A stretch of 64,000 bases of DNA. Source: Porphyromonas uenonis DSM 23387 = JCM 13868 (GTDB lineage Bacteria > Bacteroidota > Bacteroidia > Bacteroidales > Porphyromonadaceae). How positions within the stretch are numbered: position 1 is the stretch's first letter; each line of letters starts with the position of its first letter. Positions 63,033-64,000 of this stretch are shown piece by piece. Below the pieces are notes generated by a model that was not told the DNA's origin, did no database searches, and saw nothing but the letters and a program-made list of their open reading frames with translations. The position numbers and the translations under genes were made by a program. The stretch is from positions 324,311-388,310 of the forward strand of contig NZ_KI535306.1 of assembly GCF_000482365.1 (NCBI RefSeq), given 5' to 3'.

Positions 63033-63151
63033 TGTAGGGACGCACGATCTGTGCGTCCGTTGTGTCAAAGCTTACGGTGTCCGTTGTATTACCAACAGTG
63101 GGTTACAGTCCCGTTTTAACGGGGACGGACGCACGACCGTGCGTCCCTACA
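63033..63151. repeat. Palindromic element P, copy 3
   Basis: TGTAGGGACGCACG at the left and CGTGCGTCCCTACA at the right are perfect 14-bp inverted ends about 119 bp apart. A further TTGTAGGGACGTACG lies at 63013. No coding potential is seen. Confidence 0.7.
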
Positions 63152-63167
63152 CAGGGCTACTTGTCTC

Positions 63168-63200
63168 CTCTAGCTTCTAACTTCTAATCTCTAACCTCTA
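63168..63200. repeat. Short heptad array (CTTCTAAY)
   Basis: Four to five units (CTAGCTT, CTAACTT, CTAATCT, CTAACCT) lie just before the terminator of the minus-strand gene. Confidence 0.6.
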
Positions 63201-63241
63201 ATCAAAAAAGGGGCGAACTGTCGTTCGCCCCTTTTTTGATT
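63201..63241. terminator. Bidirectional terminator after the T9SS cargo gene
   Basis: ATCAAAAAAGGGGCGAAC-TGTC-GTTCGCCCCTTTTTTGAT, a near-perfect palindrome with A and T runs, placed just after the minus-strand stop. Confidence 0.9.
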
Positions 63242-64000
63242 CTAGTGTCTTACCACCACTCGGTAAGTCTCGCCCGCTACGCAGACCAGGTAAACCCCGT
63301 CCGCATAGGGTGTCAGGTCAATCTGCAGCGTGCCTCGATCATCCGCACGACCCGCATAGAGCCGCTCGCCAGTCATGCTATGGAGCGTCACCTCGCTAGC
63401 AGGCGCCACACCCTCCACGATGACATAGTCAGTCGCTGGATTCGGGTAGAGCTGGGTCTGCTGCGTGACGGTCGTCTCCACGCCCGTGTGATCCACAAAC
63501 GTCGCCTTGACCTCCGTCGCACCCTTGACCACAAAGCTCTTTGTAGCGAGGATATCTACCCCGTTAGCCGTGAGAGCTGTCAGCTCACATTGTGCATTCT
63601 TGCCTGTAGCCTTAACCGTCAGAGTCGTACCATACGGCACTGCAGCAAGGTCTACTGGCTCAACGATCGTGATCTCTCCATGCTCGTTGCTGGTCAACGT
63701 CACTGCAAACGTCTTCTTAGCGAAGGTTGCCTTGACGGTCAGGTTGCCAGTCACGACTACCTTCTTAGAAGCTGTGATATCCGTACCACCAGCCGTAATG
63801 GATACAAGTTCGTAACCCTCGGCAGGTGTAGCGTTGATCGTCAACTCTGTGCCATAAGCCACAGCATTGAGATCATCTGCACCCGTAGCAGTGATCATAC
63901 CCTCACCCTCCTTAGTTAGAGAGACGGCGAAGCTCTTCTTAGCGAAGGTTGCCTTGACGGTCAGGTTGTCCTTGACAACGATCTTCTTTGTAGCTGTGAT
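63242..64000 (-). CDS. T9SS-secreted surface protein with InlB-B-like repeats, C-terminal part (5' end outside window)
   Basis: The minus-strand frame runs unbroken to the right edge, so only the last ~252 residues are seen. At least two and a half ~65-residue repeats are present, each with a VKATFAKK-x-FAV junction (LTVKATFAKKTFAVTLTSNEHGE and similar), typical of bacterial InlB_B/Big_9-type repeats. They are followed by a VTQQTQLYPNPATDYVIVEGV stretch that opens a type A T9SS C-terminal sorting domain (YPNPAxDxxxV, then LTPYADGVYLV and a VVVRH end). The domain directs export by the Por machinery and attachment to A-LPS. The function of the missing N-terminal part is unknown. Confidence 0.88.
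   Translation of the reverse strand: MTATKKIVVKDNLTVKATFAKKSFAVSLTKEGEGMITATGADDLNAVAYGTELTINATPAEGYELVSITAGGTDITASKKVVVTGNLTVKATFAKKTFAVTLTSNEHGEITIVEPVDLAAVPYGTTLTVKATGKNAQCELTALTANGVDILATKSFVVKGATEVKATFVDHTGVETTVTQQTQLYPNPATDYVIVEGVAPASEVTLHSMTGERLYAGRADDRGTLQIDLTPYADGVYLVCVAGETYRVVVRH

Noticed and set aside
63236..63919. 227-codon plus-strand ORF at the right edge
   Set aside because: It is antisense to the T9SS cargo gene, whose sorting domain and repeats are clear.

Overview
The window looks like chromosomal DNA of a Bacteroidales bacterium, most plausibly a Porphyromonas species of the asaccharolytica/uenonis type. The genus-level guess is inference from gene content and moderately high GC. 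Supporting signs are many promoter -7 boxes of the Bacteroidetes form TAnnTTTG, a type IX secretion (T9SS) C-terminal sorting domain at the right edge, a TonB-dependent receptor at the left edge, a complete menaquinone operon, a methylmalonyl-CoA carboxyltransferase operon and a Bat aerotolerance operon. No rRNA, tRNA or CRISPR array was seen.

Layout. 1-9.8 kb: end of a TonB receptor, dnaK, a Fur-family regulator, a split ThrE-type exporter with a small membrane protein, pckA and a secreted hypothetical protein. 9.9-14.1 kb: proton-translocating transhydrogenase operon whose beta subunit carries three tandem copies of the NADP(H)-binding domain. 14.9-16.2 kb: a Rossmann protein and Maf. 17.3-32.8 kb: a surface-glycan locus (UDP-GlcNAc epimerase, UDP-HexNAc dehydrogenase, Wzx, Wzy-like, glycosyltransferases, a CapA-like protein and a PglC/PglD/PglE-like trio). 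It contains an ATPase plus PD-(D/E)xK-like gene pair and an ATP-grasp plus ureohydrolase pair. 32.9-39.2 kb: menF-D-B-C-E. 39.3-42.4 kb: fumarase and glyA on the minus strand. 42.9-52.9 kb: lipoproteins, a beta-barrel protein, a polyprenol-phosphate sugar synthase, pyrC, mce-mmdA-mmdC, a thioredoxin and tpx. 53.2-62.3 kb: MoxR-DUF58-(fic)-BatD-like-BatA-BatB-BatC-BatD. 63.2-64 kb: the 3' end of a T9SS cargo protein.

The intergenic DNA is the most unusual part. It holds at least five repeat classes. (1) Degenerate 7-bp arrays (TTRGNNN) are often arranged as inverted arms, and some run into coding sequence. (2) A 254-bp element with nested hairpins occurs in three copies whose substitutions mostly keep pairing. 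(3) A ~173-bp MITE-like element occurs in three copies, one of them inserted in frame inside menF with a 9-bp target duplication. (4) Another MITE-like family has ends CAGGGCTGACGCAT and contains CCTAGG/TTCC..GGAA palindromes. (5) A ~115-bp element has ends TGTAGGGACGCA and lies beside the 254-bp element. No transposase is encoded in the window, so these would be non-autonomous.

Metabolically the genes fit an anaerobe using PEP carboxykinase, fumarase, menaquinone-linked fumarate respiration and methylmalonyl-CoA/propionate chemistry, with transhydrogenase for NADPH balance.
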